Shown: positions 42,785 to 51,757 of the stretch, in pieces | Layout of the letters: the number at the start of each line of letters is the position of its first letter | Numbering within the stretch: the first letter of the stretch is position 1 | DNA from: Amycolatopsis sp. FBCC-B4732 | GTDB lineage: Bacteria; Actinomycetota; Actinomycetes; Mycobacteriales; Pseudonocardiaceae | Length of the DNA: 64,000 nt | Direction: 5' to 3' | NCBI RefSeq assembly: GCF_023008405.1 | Contig: NZ_CP095376.1 | Span: 5,542,001 to 5,606,000 of the forward strand | Notes under the pieces: model-generated | Databases searched by the model: none | What the model saw: only the letters and a program-made list of their open reading frames with translations | Told to the model about the DNA's origin: nothing | Program-made: the position numbers and the translations under genes

Positions 42785-43267
42785 TCAGGCGGACTTCTGC
42801 TGCCGCGCGAGACGCGCGACGCACCAGGCCGGGGCGCTGCCGCGACGGAGGTGCTGCAGGACGGTCATCGGCCCGAGCCGGCGGCTCAGATCGGACGGCG
42901 CGAGACCGGCCGCCCGGTAGTCGAGGGCCCGCTGGTCGAGCGGGCTGATGCCGGCGTCCCACCACTCTTCGGCCTCGGCGACGCCGCCGACCATCTGCCA
43001 CCAGCCCGCGGCGGCGGTGAGGAGCTCTTCCGGCACGTCCGGCAGCCGGCTGCGCATCGCGGCGAGGTAGCCGGGGTCGGCCGACTCGACGGGGACGAAC
43101 CGGGACTGCCCGGTCCGGGCGCGCTGGCCGGGGATGCCCGGAGCTTGCGGCGGCGCGTCGGCCAGCCACGCGTTCGCGATGCGGTCGACCTCCTGCTCTT
43201 CGGGGGTCTGCTCGCGCTCGGCGGCCCATTGCCGGATCAGCGCGTCCACTCCGGGATCTCCGGTCAT
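42785..43267 (-). CDS. Hypothetical protein of 160 residues
   Basis: A soluble protein without signal or membrane segment that I do not recognise. It starts with an acidic helical part (IRQWAAEREQTPEEQEVDRIANAWL) and continues with GWWQMVGGVAEAEEWWDAGISPLDQRALDYRAAGLAPSDL, which reads like a small helical or helix-turn-helix segment, ending in VLQHLRRGSAPAWCVARL. The ATG has a strong AAGGAGG site, so expression is likely. It is transcribed toward the transglycosylase gene with a gap of 122 bases. Confidence 0.75.
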   Translation of the reverse strand: MTGDPGVDALIRQWAAEREQTPEEQEVDRIANAWLADAPPQAPGIPGQRARTGQSRFVPVESADPGYLAAMRSRLPDVPEELLTAAAGWWQMVGGVAEAEEWWDAGISPLDQRALDYRAAGLAPSDLSRRLGPMTVLQHLRRGSAPAWCVARLARQQKSA

Positions 43268-43625
43268 CCCTGCCTCCTTGTAGGTCCCCGACGGACAGGC
43301 CCTGACGCCTGTCCCACGCGGTGGTGCCGCACGCACCAACCTGCACCTGCTGAGTGGAAACTGCCTGCGTACCGGGGGTCTCCGGGGGGAGGGCGAACCA
43401 CCCGATCACGCAATGTGAGCACCGTAGGGCCGGGGTGGTCCCCTTCGCCAGACCCCGGCTGCCACGAATTCGCCGACCTGCGCGTTTTCAGCCGCAATCC
43501 ACCCGGATGGTCGAGTGCTGGGGTCCGAAATCCGGGATTGGTGACGTTGCGTGATTTACCGTCCGTTAACACGCACGGTAGCCACCGGCGCCGCCCGTGG
43601 CGGTGCCGGTGCGCGGGTGTCGAAG
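43268..43625. other. Intergenic region
   Basis: This stretch of 358 bases holds no convincing gene. TACCGT (43557-43562) and ACGGTA (43575-43580) form a small inverted repeat 46 bases downstream of the small membrane-protein gene and may be its terminator. The rest probably carries the promoter of the 160-residue hypothetical gene. Confidence 0.4.
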
Positions 43626-43793
43626 TCAGGAGAAGAGCGTCCGGAAGAACGTCACGATCGCTTCGGCGCCGTCCTTGAGCCAGCCGAGCACGCGGTGCAC
43701 GAAATCGGCGGACTGGGTGGGCTGGGTGATCAGGAAGAACAGCACGATCGCCACCACCCCGACGATCAGGACCTTCTTCATGCCGCCCGACAT
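43626..43793 (-). CDS. 55-residue single-helix membrane protein
   Basis: The frame encodes MSGGMKKVLIVGVVAIVLFF followed by LITQPTQSADFVHRVLGWLKDGAEAI and a FFRTLFS end. A membrane helix spans about residues 7-24, then an amphipathic helix. GGGAGGA lies six bases before the ATG, at good spacing. The codon pattern is coding-like (third-position GC) and the sequence resembles small conserved membrane proteins of other actinomycetes, as I remember. Function unknown; a small regulatory or cell-envelope peptide is possible. Confidence 0.78.
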   Translation of the reverse strand: MSGGMKKVLIVGVVAIVLFFLITQPTQSADFVHRVLGWLKDGAEAIVTFFRTLFS

Positions 43794-43897
43794 GCGCTTC
43801 CTCCCGGCTCGCCGATCCCCGTCCCGGGAGTGGCCACCCCAATACTCTAGGGAAGGCGTGCCCGGAAGACACGCCGGTCAACCCTCGAGGAGCGCCG

Positions 43898-44671
43898 ATG
43901 CCCCGGAACGTGCTGGTCGAGCACGACGGACCCGTCACCACGATCACGATCGACCGGCCCGCCGCGCGCAACGCCGTCGACGGGCCCACCGCGGCCGAGC
44001 TGGCCGACGCCTTCCGCGCGTTCGACGCCGACCCGGCCGCCGCCGTCGCGGTGCTGACCGGCGCCGGCGGCGCGTTCTGCGCGGGTGCCGACCTCAAGGC
44101 GATCGGCACCGACCGGGTGAACCGAACCCACCCGGACGGGGACGGCCCGATGGGCCCGACCCGGCTGGCGCTCGGCAAGCCGGTGCTCGCGGCGGTGCAC
44201 GGGCCGGCCGTCGCGGGCGGGCTGGAACTGGCGCTGTGGTGCGACCTGCGGGTCGCGGACGCGACGGCGGTGTTCGGCGTCTACTGCCGCCGCTGGGGCG
44301 TCCCGCTGATCGACGGCGGCACGGTGCGCCTGCCGCGGCTGATCGGCCAGTCACGGGCGATGGACCTGATCCTGACCGGACGGGCGGTCGAAGCGGACGA
44401 GGCGTTCTCGATCGGCTTGGCCAACCGCTTGGTGCCGGCGGGCGAGGCGGTCACGGCGGCGCAGGAGCTGGCCCGGCAGCTGGCGGCGTTCCCGCAGGCG
44501 TGCCTGCGCGGCGACCGGCTGTCGGCGCTGGCGCAGTGGGGAAGCTCCGAAGAGGACGCGCTGACGGCGGAGTTCGCGGCGGCGATGGGAACGGGCGTAC
44601 TGGCGGCGGAGGCGGTGGAGGGCGCGGCGCGGTTCGCGGGCGGCGAAGGACGGCACGGCAGCTTCGGCTGA
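43898..44671 (+). CDS. Crotonase-family enoyl-CoA hydratase/isomerase
   Basis: A 257-residue crotonase. The oxyanion-hole segments are GAGGAFCAGADLKAIG and PVLAAVHGPAVAGGLELALWCDLRVADA. The usual second catalytic Glu position (near CRRWGVPLIDGGTVRLPRLIG) reads Arg/Trp-Gly-Val, so only one acid residue is likely. This fits an isomerase/hydratase of the EchA group acting on short or branched chains. GAGGAG precedes the ATG. Its last codons (GSFG-stop) recur about 490 bases downstream in a repeat tract. Confidence 0.88.
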   Translation: MPRNVLVEHDGPVTTITIDRPAARNAVDGPTAAELADAFRAFDADPAAAVAVLTGAGGAFCAGADLKAIGTDRVNRTHPDGDGPMGPTRLALGKPVLAAVHGPAVAGGLELALWCDLRVADATAVFGVYCRRWGVPLIDGGTVRLPRLIGQSRAMDLILTGRAVEADEAFSIGLANRLVPAGEAVTAAQELARQLAAFPQACLRGDRLSALAQWGSSEEDALTAEFAAAMGTGVLAAEAVEGAARFAGGEGRHGSFG

Positions 44672-45402
44672 CCCGCATCGGCTCCCGCACCGGCCGCGGT
44701 CCGCGACAGCGGCGCAGGGCTTCGGCGGCCCCGCGCCGGGGGGCGATGGCCGGACCGCACCGCAGCAGCCCTGCACCGAGTACCGGTCCGCCGCAGCGGC
44801 GACGGGGCAGGGGCTTCGGCGGCGCCGGGACCGCGGGCGCAGCGGCTCCCGCACCGGCCGCGGCCCACGACAGCGGCGCAGGGCTTCGGCGGCCCCGCTC
44901 CGGGTGGGCAGTGGTCGGACCGCCGCAGCAGCGGTCTGCACCGAACGCCAACGCCGGCGAGGGGCCTCGGCCACCCCGCTCCCTGCGAGGGCGGTGGCCG
45001 GACCGCGGGTGCGGCGGCTCCCGCACCGAGCACCGGTCCGCGGCACCGACGCACGGGCCTCGGGCCCACCCGCTCCGGGCGGGGGCGATACCGGACCGCC
45101 CCACCTCAACTCCCGCGCCGAACACTGTCCGCGGCACCGGCGGCGGCACCGCAGCTTCGGCTGACCCGCGCTGGGCCGGGGTGCCCCGCGCCAGGGGTGG
45201 CCGCGACTGCCGGGCCCGCGCGCATCGCGCTGCGCACCGAACGCAACGCCGACCCGCGCCAAGCCTTCCGTCGGCGCGAGGAAAGTTCCTTCCAGCGCAG
45301 CCGAGCAGACGGAAACTCACCGTGTGCGACGGCGCGTCACCTGAGGGGCTGGATCACGCGTCGGGGGCGCGGTTCCGGTCGAGCGGCCGATAAGGTCGGC
45401 GG
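44672..45402 (+). repeat. Degenerate repeat tract after the crotonase gene
   Basis: No gene is evident here. Three copies of a 164-172-bp unit begin with GGCTCCCGCACCG (44680, 44844 and 45016) and share GGCTTCGGCGGCCCCGC-type blocks. The 18-base crotonase end CAGCTTCGGCTGACCCGC (44659-44676) recurs exactly at 45152-45169. The tract is extremely GC-rich and open in several frames on both strands, but has no ribosome-binding sites. It probably arose by slippage or duplication from the gene end. Confidence 0.75.
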
Positions 45403-45933
45403 ATGGACGGCGATGTCTCCAGAGTCGTGCTCCGGCCGGTGGCCGAGGCCGATCTCGAGTTGCTCGATCGGCTGACCAACGATCCCGTCGCCGCGGGTGA
45501 GCACCAGTGGTTCGGGTGGCACGATCCCGGTTACCTGCGCCGCCGGTGGCACGAGAGCGGGATGCTCACCGCCGACAGCGGCATGCTCGTGCCCGCTCTC
45601 GGTGGCCGTGTGCTCGGCGTCGTCTCGTGGCACCGGACCCGGACCGGGCCGGCGGCCTACTGCTGGAACGTCGGCCTCGTGCTGGCCCCGGAAGCGCGGG
45701 GCCACGGCTACGGCACCGAGGCGCAGCGGCTGCTCGCCGAATACCTCTTCGCGCACACGCAGCTGAACCGCGTCGAAGCGACGACCGAGGTCGGCAACCG
45801 CGCCGAACAGCGCTCGCTCGAGAAAGCCGGCTTCACCCGCGAAGGCGTCCTTCGCGGGTACGACTTCCGGAACGGCGAGTGGCGCGACCACGTCATCTAC
45901 TCGGTCGTGCGCTCCGACCTCTCGCGGAACTAG
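45403..45933 (+). CDS. GNAT acetyltransferase (RimJ/RimL-like)
   Basis: A 176-residue GNAT-family N-acetyltransferase. It shows VVLRPVAEADLELLDRL, the acetyl-CoA loop VLAPEARGHGYGTEAQRLL (R/Q-x-x-G-x-G/A) and NRAEQRSLEKAGFTREGVLRG. It likely acetylates an amino or protein N-terminal group. There is no Shine-Dalgarno site; TAAGGT six bases before the ATG suggests leaderless expression. The stop overlaps the convergent racemase gene by four bases. Confidence 0.88.
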   Translation: MDGDVSRVVLRPVAEADLELLDRLTNDPVAAGEHQWFGWHDPGYLRRRWHESGMLTADSGMLVPALGGRVLGVVSWHRTRTGPAAYCWNVGLVLAPEARGHGYGTEAQRLLAEYLFAHTQLNRVEATTEVGNRAEQRSLEKAGFTREGVLRGYDFRNGEWRDHVIYSVVRSDLSRN

Positions 45934-47066
45934 GCGATCGCGCCCGCCGCGCGCAGGGCGTCGAGGTCCGTGACGCCCAGCTCCGCCAGCACGGCTTCGG
46001 TGTCGGATCCCTTGACGCGCGGGGCTTCCGGCGTCTCCGGCGGGGTCCGGTCGAACCGCGGTGCCGGGGCCGGCTGGACCATGCCGCCGATGTCGACGAA
46101 CGTGCCGCGCGCCGCGTTGTGCGGGTGCGACGCGGCTTCTCCCGGCGCCAGGACCGGCGTCAGGCACGCGTCGGTGCCCTCGGCGCGCGCGACGAGGTCG
46201 TCGCGCGTGTACTTGCCGATCGCCGTCGCGAGGATCTCGCGCAGCTTGGGCCACTGCGTCTTGTCCACGTGCAGCGGCAGCGACTCCGGGTCCAGCTCCA
46301 GGACCTTGACCAGGTCGCCCCAGAACCGCATCTCGATCGCGCCGACGGCGACGTACTTGCCGTCCGCGGTCTCGTAGGTGTCGTAGAACGGGGCACCGCC
46401 GTCGAGCATGTTGTCGCCGCGGCCGCCGCCCCACAGGCCGGCCGCGGCCATGCCGTGCAGGCTCGTGGTGAGCAGCGCGGCGCCGTCGACCATCGACGCG
46501 TCGACGACCTGGCCGCGCCCGGACGTGGTCCGCTCGTACAGCGCCGCGAGGATGCCCATCGCCAGCAGCAGGCCACCGCCGCCGAAGTCGCCGACGAGGT
46601 TGAGCGGCGGCACCGGCCGTTCACCCGCGCGCCCGATCGGTTCGAGCGCGCCGGAGATGCCGATGTAGTTGATGTCGTGCCCGGCCGCCGTGGCCAGCGG
46701 CCCGTCCTGGCCCCATCCGGTCATCCGGCCGTAGACGAGCCGCGGGTTGCGCGCGTGCACCGCCTCCGGGCCGAGCCCGATCCGCTCGGCGACGCCGGGG
46801 CGGAAGGGCTCGATGAGGACGTCGGCGGTGTCGCACAGCTTCAGCACCAGCTCGACGCCTTCGGGCGTCTTGGTGTTGATGCCGACCGACCGGCGGCCGC
46901 GGGCGAGCGGGTCGGTCGGGATGCCGAGCACGTCCTCCCCCGGCTTCGCGCGGTCGACGCGGACGACGTCGGCGCCGAGGTCGGACAGGATCATCGTGGC
47001 GAAGGGCCCGGGCGCGAGACCCGCGAGCTCCACCACCTTCAGGCCGCTGAGCGGACCTGCTTTCAT
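45930..47066 (-). CDS. mcr: Alpha-methylacyl-CoA racemase (CaiB/BaiF family, Mcr/AMACR-like)
   Basis: A 378-residue racemase that epimerises the 2-methyl (C25 in sterols) centre of acyl-CoA esters so that beta-oxidation can proceed. The catalytic residues known for mycobacterial MCR (His126, Asp156, Glu241) correspond here to His130 (AAGHDINY), Asp160 (LVGDFGGGG) and Glu245 (AIEMRFWG), all offset by four. The frame starts at ATG. It is followed upstream by an acyl-CoA dehydrogenase gene 13 bases away, forming a likely operon for branched or sterol side-chain oxidation. Confidence 0.9.
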   Translation of the reverse strand: MKAGPLSGLKVVELAGLAPGPFATMILSDLGADVVRVDRAKPGEDVLGIPTDPLARGRRSVGINTKTPEGVELVLKLCDTADVLIEPFRPGVAERIGLGPEAVHARNPRLVYGRMTGWGQDGPLATAAGHDINYIGISGALEPIGRAGERPVPPLNLVGDFGGGGLLLAMGILAALYERTTSGRGQVVDASMVDGAALLTTSLHGMAAAGLWGGGRGDNMLDGGAPFYDTYETADGKYVAVGAIEMRFWGDLVKVLELDPESLPLHVDKTQWPKLREILATAIGKYTRDDLVARAEGTDACLTPVLAPGEAASHPHNAARGTFVDIGGMVQPAPAPRFDRTPPETPEAPRVKGSDTEAVLAELGVTDLDALRAAGAIA

Positions 47067-47079
47067 GACTGAGGTCCCT

Positions 47080-48231
47080 TCAGAGCGTGCGGGAGATGAT
47101 TTCCTTCATGATCTCGCTGGTGCCGCCGAAGATCCGCGAGATGCGGACGTCGGCCCAGGCACGCGCGATCGGGTATTCGGTCATGTAGCCGTAGCCGCCG
47201 AAGAGCTGCACGCAGTCGTCGATGACCTTGTTGACCCGCTCGGTGGTCCACAGCTTCGCCATCGCCGCGCCCTGGACGTCGAGCTCGCCCTTGAGGTGCC
47301 GTTCGATGCACTGGTCGAGGAACGCGCGCGAGACGGCGGCTTCCGTGGCCGCCTCGGCGAGGGTGAACTTCGTGTTCTGGAAGTTGAAGATCGGCCGGCC
47401 GAAAGCCGTGCGCTCCTTGGTGTACTCGAGCGTGAGGTCGACCGCGGCCTCCAGCCCGGCCACCGCGGTGACGGCGATGATCAGCCGTTCCTGGGGCAGC
47501 TGCAGCATCAGCTGGAAGAAACCCTGGCCTTCGGCGTCGCCGAGCAGGTTGGCGGCGGGCACGCGGACGTCGTCGAAGAACAGCTCGGCGGTGTCCTGGC
47601 CCTTGAGCCCGACCTTGTCGAGGACGCGGCCGCGGCGGAAGCCGGGGGTGTCGGTCTCGACCACGACCAGCGAGACGCCTTGGGCGCCCGCATCCGGGTC
47701 GGTCTTCACCGCGACGACGACGAGGTCGGCGTGGAAACCGTTGGTGATGAACGTCTTGGCGCCGTTGATGACGTAGTGGTCGCCGTCGCGGACCGCGCGG
47801 GTCTTGATGCCCTGCAGGTCGGAGCCGGTGCCCGGTTCGGTCATCGCGATCGCGCCGACCAGCTCGCCGCTGGCCATCTTCGGCAGCCACTCGCGCTTCT
47901 TCTCTTCGGAGGCGTACGCGCTCAGGTAGTGCGCGACGATTCCGTTGTGGACGGTCACGCCCCACGCGCTGTCACCCGAGCGGGCCTGCTCCTCGTAGAG
48001 GACGGCCTCGTGCGCGAAGGTGCCGCCGCCCCCGCCGTACTCCTCGGGGATCGACAGGCAGAGCAGCCCGACCTCGCCGGCCTTGTTCCACAGCTCGCGG
48101 TCGACCTTCTTCTCGGCCGCCCAGCGCTCCTGGTGCGGCACGAGCTCCTTCTGCATGAACGACCGCGACAGTTCGCGGAGGTCTTCGAGCTCGGTCGTGC
48201 TCCAGGAGCTCTTCGGCAGTTGCAGCGGCAC
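47080..48231 (-). CDS. Acyl-CoA dehydrogenase (long-chain type)
   Basis: A 383-residue acyl-CoA dehydrogenase. FAD motifs AMTEPGTGSDLQGIKT and GAKTFITNGFHADL are clear. The catalytic glutamate is probably in LQLPQERLIIA, as in long-chain dehydrogenases; the C-terminal loop reads RIFGGTSEIMKE, with Gly where medium-chain enzymes have Glu. The GTG start has GGAGGGTGTCCC upstream. It begins the operon with the racemase gene. A divergent TetR gene and an imperfect palindrome suggest regulation by that repressor. Confidence 0.9.
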   Translation of the reverse strand: MPLQLPKSSWSTTELEDLRELSRSFMQKELVPHQERWAAEKKVDRELWNKAGEVGLLCLSIPEEYGGGGGTFAHEAVLYEEQARSGDSAWGVTVHNGIVAHYLSAYASEEKKREWLPKMASGELVGAIAMTEPGTGSDLQGIKTRAVRDGDHYVINGAKTFITNGFHADLVVVAVKTDPDAGAQGVSLVVVETDTPGFRRGRVLDKVGLKGQDTAELFFDDVRVPAANLLGDAEGQGFFQLMLQLPQERLIIAVTAVAGLEAAVDLTLEYTKERTAFGRPIFNFQNTKFTLAEAATEAAVSRAFLDQCIERHLKGELDVQGAAMAKLWTTERVNKVIDDCVQLFGGYGYMTEYPIARAWADVRISRIFGGTSEIMKEIISRTL

Positions 48232-48252
48232 GGGACACCCTCCTGCTGGAAA

Positions 48253-48270
48253 ACATGACGATCAGCATGT
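48253..48270. promoter_or_regulatory. Candidate TetR operator (imperfect palindrome)
   Basis: ACATGACGATCAGCATGT is a palindrome at 14 of 18 positions, with perfect ACATG/CATGT ends. It lies 22 bases upstream of the dehydrogenase GTG and 57 bases before the TetR gene. Confidence 0.45.
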
Positions 48271-48327
48271 AAGTTCTCTGCGGAATGTACATCCGTACCG
48301 GCCTGTAGGTAAAGCAGGGAGGCCGAA

Positions 48328-48945
48328 GTGACCTCGACGGCGCACCGGACCCAGGCGCAGCGACGCGAGCAGACCCGCACGGCGCTGCTCGACGCCACCA
48401 TCGACTGCCTGGTCGACGTCGGCTACGCCCGCACGTCGGTGCAGGAGATCTGCGCCCGCGCGGGGGTGTCGAAGGGCGCGGTGCAGCACCACTTCACCGC
48501 GAAGGCCGAGCTGATGGCGGCCGCGGTCGAGCACCTCACGACGAAGCTGCGCCGCCGGCTCGCGGCCTCGCTGGACGAGCTGCCCAGCGGCGGGACCGGG
48601 GTCGCCGCGGCGATCGACCTGCTGTGGACCGGCTACTCGGGCACGCTCTCGACCGCCGTCACCGAGCTGTGGGTCGCCGCCCGCACCGATCCCGAGCTGC
48701 GCGCGGCCATCCGCCCGGTCGACCGCGCGCTCGGGCGCGCCACGCTGGAGCACGTCACGCAGGTCGCCGGCGAACTCCCGCCCGAGCGCGCCGAAATGCT
48801 GTTCTGGCTCACCGTGAACCTCACCCGCGGGCTGGCACTGGACGCCGAGCTCGGCGGCGACCCGGACCGGCGCCGGCAGCTGCTCGAGGAGTGGAAGCGC
48901 ATCGCCGTCCTGCTCTACCAGGACGCCGCCACTGCTCCGAGCTGA
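48328..48945 (+). CDS. TetR-family regulator
   Basis: A 205-residue TetR repressor. The DNA-binding domain is QTRTALLDATIDCLVDVGYARTSVQEICARAGVSKGAVQHHFTAK, where the QHH-F variant replaces Y-R-H-F. The rest is a helical ligand domain. The GTG start has AGGGAGG upstream. It is divergent from the dehydrogenase/racemase operon and is its likely regulator, with acyl-CoA as a plausible inducer by family analogy. Confidence 0.87.
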   Translation: MTSTAHRTQAQRREQTRTALLDATIDCLVDVGYARTSVQEICARAGVSKGAVQHHFTAKAELMAAAVEHLTTKLRRRLAASLDELPSGGTGVAAAIDLLWTGYSGTLSTAVTELWVAARTDPELRAAIRPVDRALGRATLEHVTQVAGELPPERAEMLFWLTVNLTRGLALDAELGGDPDRRRQLLEEWKRIAVLLYQDAATAPS

Positions 48946-49006
48946 CGAACCCCTTATCCGCGGCCGTCGAATCGTGGTCCAATCCCCCGGACAGAGGGGA
49001 GCCACC

Positions 49007-50035
49007 ATGACCGCCGCTCCGCACCCTTATCCCTACGGCCCGCCCCCCGCGCGGCCGCCCGCCGATCCCGGCGGCTTCTTCCGCTTGCTCGCCGGGATGT
49101 TCGGCGCCGTGGCCGCGGCGCTCGTGGTGGCCGGGTCGTTCCTGCCGCAGACGTCGTTCGAGCAGGTCGTCGACGGCAAGGCCGAGACCAGCCAGACGAT
49201 CAGCGCCTGGTCGCGGTCGTTCTCCGTCGAGCCCGGCGAGGAAGCGAAGAAGTTCTACGAGAACACCCACGTCGCGCGCTACGGGATCCCCCTCACCGCC
49301 GGCGCGGTCGTGCTGCTGGCCGGGGCCGGACTGGCCTTCGCGGGCCGGCGGCGCTCGGCGGGCCCGGGCGTCCGCGACCTCGGGCGGACGGCGCTGGTGG
49401 CCGGCGGCGCCGGGGTGGCCGGTGCGGTGTGGATGCTCGGCATGGACGTCTCGGCGACGTTGAGCTACGAGTCCGGCGAGGGCACCATCCAGTCGCACTA
49501 CGCGACCGGGACGGGGTTCTGGGTGCTGCTCGGCGGTGGCGCGGTCGCGGTGGTGGCACTGGTGTTCGCGGTGCTGGCCGGCCGGCGCGCCCCCGCCACG
49601 GCCGGTCCCGGTGGGCCGCCGGGGCCCTACCAGCAGCAGTCGCGGCCGTACCCGGTGCCGCCGCAGCAGCAGTACGGTGCGCCGCAGTTCCCGAGGCAGG
49701 CTTACGGCGGCCAGGGGTACGGCGCGCCCCAGTCCCAGCCCTTCCCCGCACAGCCTCAGGCCGGGCCGTACGGCGCACCGCAGTCCCAGCCGTTCCCGGC
49801 GCAGCAGCCGCCCACCCCGGCGCACGGCACACCGCAGCCCTTCGGCGCCCAGCCCTACGGCGGCGCACCCGCGCAGCCGGCTTCCGACCGGGCCGAGGAC
49901 GAGCCGGTGTCCGGCGACCTGTCGTCGCGGCTCGACGACGCCCACGGCGGCGCGACCCAGGCCCACCCGCCGCCGAAGCAGGAGCCGACCGAGCCGACGT
50001 ACCAGCTGCCGCCGCTGAACCCGCCCAATACGTGA
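49007..50035 (+). CDS. Four-helix membrane protein with a Pro/Gln/Gly-rich tail
   Basis: A 342-residue protein. A proline-rich start is followed by four membrane helices (about 26-44, 88-106, 124-141 and 165-185). A long extracellular or periplasmic loop lies between helices 1 and 2, containing FEQVVDGKAETSQTISAW. The last 140 residues are repetitive, rich in Pro, Gln, Gly and Tyr (QPFPAQ, GAPQSQPFPAQ). No enzyme motif is present. Such proteins are common in actinobacterial genomes; the function is unknown. The ATG follows AGAGGGGA. Confidence 0.72.
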   Translation: MTAAPHPYPYGPPPARPPADPGGFFRLLAGMFGAVAAALVVAGSFLPQTSFEQVVDGKAETSQTISAWSRSFSVEPGEEAKKFYENTHVARYGIPLTAGAVVLLAGAGLAFAGRRRSAGPGVRDLGRTALVAGGAGVAGAVWMLGMDVSATLSYESGEGTIQSHYATGTGFWVLLGGGAVAVVALVFAVLAGRRAPATAGPGGPPGPYQQQSRPYPVPPQQQYGAPQFPRQAYGGQGYGAPQSQPFPAQPQAGPYGAPQSQPFPAQQPPTPAHGTPQPFGAQPYGGAPAQPASDRAEDEPVSGDLSSRLDDAHGGATQAHPPPKQEPTEPTYQLPPLNPPNT

Positions 50036-50144
50036 AAGATATTCACATCAGACTGGACATCTGACGTACCGACGGTATGGTGTACTCGTCGGTAACCCCT
50101 GCGCGGCGTCGTGCGGACTCCGGACGCCGCGGAACGGAGACGTC

Positions 50145-51755
50145 ATGACCAGCACGACCCCCGCGAACGCCGTCGAAGACACGCCTTTGCCGCCGACCGT
50201 CGGCGGCGTCGCCGGGGCGCCCGGCTCGGCGCGGGCGGCCCAGCTCGTCGCCCGCGTGGCCGGGGGCGCGGACTCGGCGCCGATCCGGATGCGCGCGCCC
50301 TTCACCGGGCAGCCGATCGCGACGCTGCCCCAGGCCACCGACGCCGACGTCCGCTCGGTGTTCGACGGCGCGCGCACGGCCCAGCGGGCGTGGGCGGACC
50401 GCTCCCCCGCCGAGCGCGCCCGCGTGCTCACCCGCCTGCACGACCTCGTGCTCGACCGCCAGGACGAGGTGCTCGACCTGGTCCAGGTCGAAGCGGGCAA
50501 GGCCCGGCTCGACGCGTTCGACGAGGTCAGCGCGACCGCGCTGGTGGCGGCCTACTACGGCAAGCACGCGGCGAAGTTCCTCGCCCCGCGGCGCGTCGCC
50601 GGCGTCATCCCCGGCCTGACCCGCGCCGGCGAGATCCGGCACCCCAAGGGCGTCGTCGGGATCATCTCGCCGTGGAACTACCCCCTGGCGCTGACCGCGA
50701 TGGACGTCCTGCCGGCGCTGGCCGCGGGCAACGCCGTCGTGCAGAAGCCGGACAACCAGACCGCGCTCTCGGCGCTGTGGCTGCACGAGCTCGCCGAAGA
50801 GGCCGGGCTGCCCGCCGGGACCTGGCAGATCGTGCTCGGCCGCGGCTCGAAGATCGGCACCGCGCTGGTCGAGGAGTCGGACTACCTGTGCTTCACCGGT
50901 TCCACGCCGACCGGCAAGGAACTGGCCGGGCAGGTGGCGAAGCGGCTGACGTCGTACTCGCTGGAGCTCGGCGGCAAGAACCCGATGATCGTGCTGCCCG
51001 ACGCCGACGTCACCAAGGCCGCGACCGGCGCGGTGACCGCGTGCTTTTCCTCGGCGGGCCAGCTGTGCGTGTCGGTCGAGCGGATCTACGTCCACGAGGA
51101 CATCCGCGAGGAGTTCACCCGCGCGTTCGTGGCGAAGACCGCGGCGCTGCGGCTCGGCGGCGCGCTCGACTACCAGGCCCAGATGGGGTCGCTGACGTCG
51201 GAAGACCAGCTCGCGACGGTGTCGGCGCACGTCGAAGACGCCCGCGAGAAGGGTGCTTCGGTGCTCACCGGCGGACGTCCCCGGCCAGACCTCGGCCCGC
51301 TGTTCTACGAGCCGACGGTGCTGTCCGGCGTCACCGCGGGCATGCTGCCGTTCGCGGACGAGACCTTCGGGCCGGTCGTCTCGATCTACGGCTACACCGA
51401 CGTCACCGAGGCCATCGACCGGGCCAACGACACGCCGTTCGGGCTCAACGCCAGCGTCTGGTCCCGCAACGGCCGCGCGGGCTGGGAGGTCGGCGCGCGC
51501 CTCAAGGCCGGCACGGTCAACGTCAACGAGGGCTACGCGGCGACGTTCGGCAGCGTCGGCGTGCCGATGGGCGGTATGAAGGACTCCGGCGTCGGCCGCC
51601 GCAACGGCGCCGAAGGCCTGCTGAAGTACACCGAATCCCAGTCGATCGCACTGCAGCGCGGGCTGGCGTTGCGGCCGCCGCGCGCGGTGCCCGGTTCGCT
51701 GTGGTCGCGCGGGATGACGTTCGGCCTCAAGGCCCTGCGCCGCCTCCCCCGCTGA
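50145..51755 (+). CDS. gabD2: Succinate-semialdehyde dehydrogenase (GabD2-like)
   Basis: A 536-residue aldehyde dehydrogenase. Motifs include WNYPLALTAMDVLPALAAGN, FTGSTPTGKE, the general base in LELGGKNPMIVLPDA and the catalytic Cys in FSSAGQLCVSVERIY. The start and length resemble GabD2 (Rv1731), which oxidises succinate semialdehyde with NADP+ and can bridge a broken TCA cycle. Specificity is inferred from sequence type; other semialdehydes are possible. A perfect inverted repeat follows the stop. Confidence 0.86.
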   Translation: MTSTTPANAVEDTPLPPTVGGVAGAPGSARAAQLVARVAGGADSAPIRMRAPFTGQPIATLPQATDADVRSVFDGARTAQRAWADRSPAERARVLTRLHDLVLDRQDEVLDLVQVEAGKARLDAFDEVSATALVAAYYGKHAAKFLAPRRVAGVIPGLTRAGEIRHPKGVVGIISPWNYPLALTAMDVLPALAAGNAVVQKPDNQTALSALWLHELAEEAGLPAGTWQIVLGRGSKIGTALVEESDYLCFTGSTPTGKELAGQVAKRLTSYSLELGGKNPMIVLPDADVTKAATGAVTACFSSAGQLCVSVERIYVHEDIREEFTRAFVAKTAALRLGGALDYQAQMGSLTSEDQLATVSAHVEDAREKGASVLTGGRPRPDLGPLFYEPTVLSGVTAGMLPFADETFGPVVSIYGYTDVTEAIDRANDTPFGLNASVWSRNGRAGWEVGARLKAGTVNVNEGYAATFGSVGVPMGGMKDSGVGRRNGAEGLLKYTESQSIALQRGLALRPPRAVPGSLWSRGMTFGLKALRRLPR

Positions 51756-51757
51756 CT

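Noticed and set aside
44672..45402. Coding sequence in the repeat tract
   Set aside because: Several frames are open on both strands because stops are rare at this GC. None has a start signal, domain or normal amino-acid composition.
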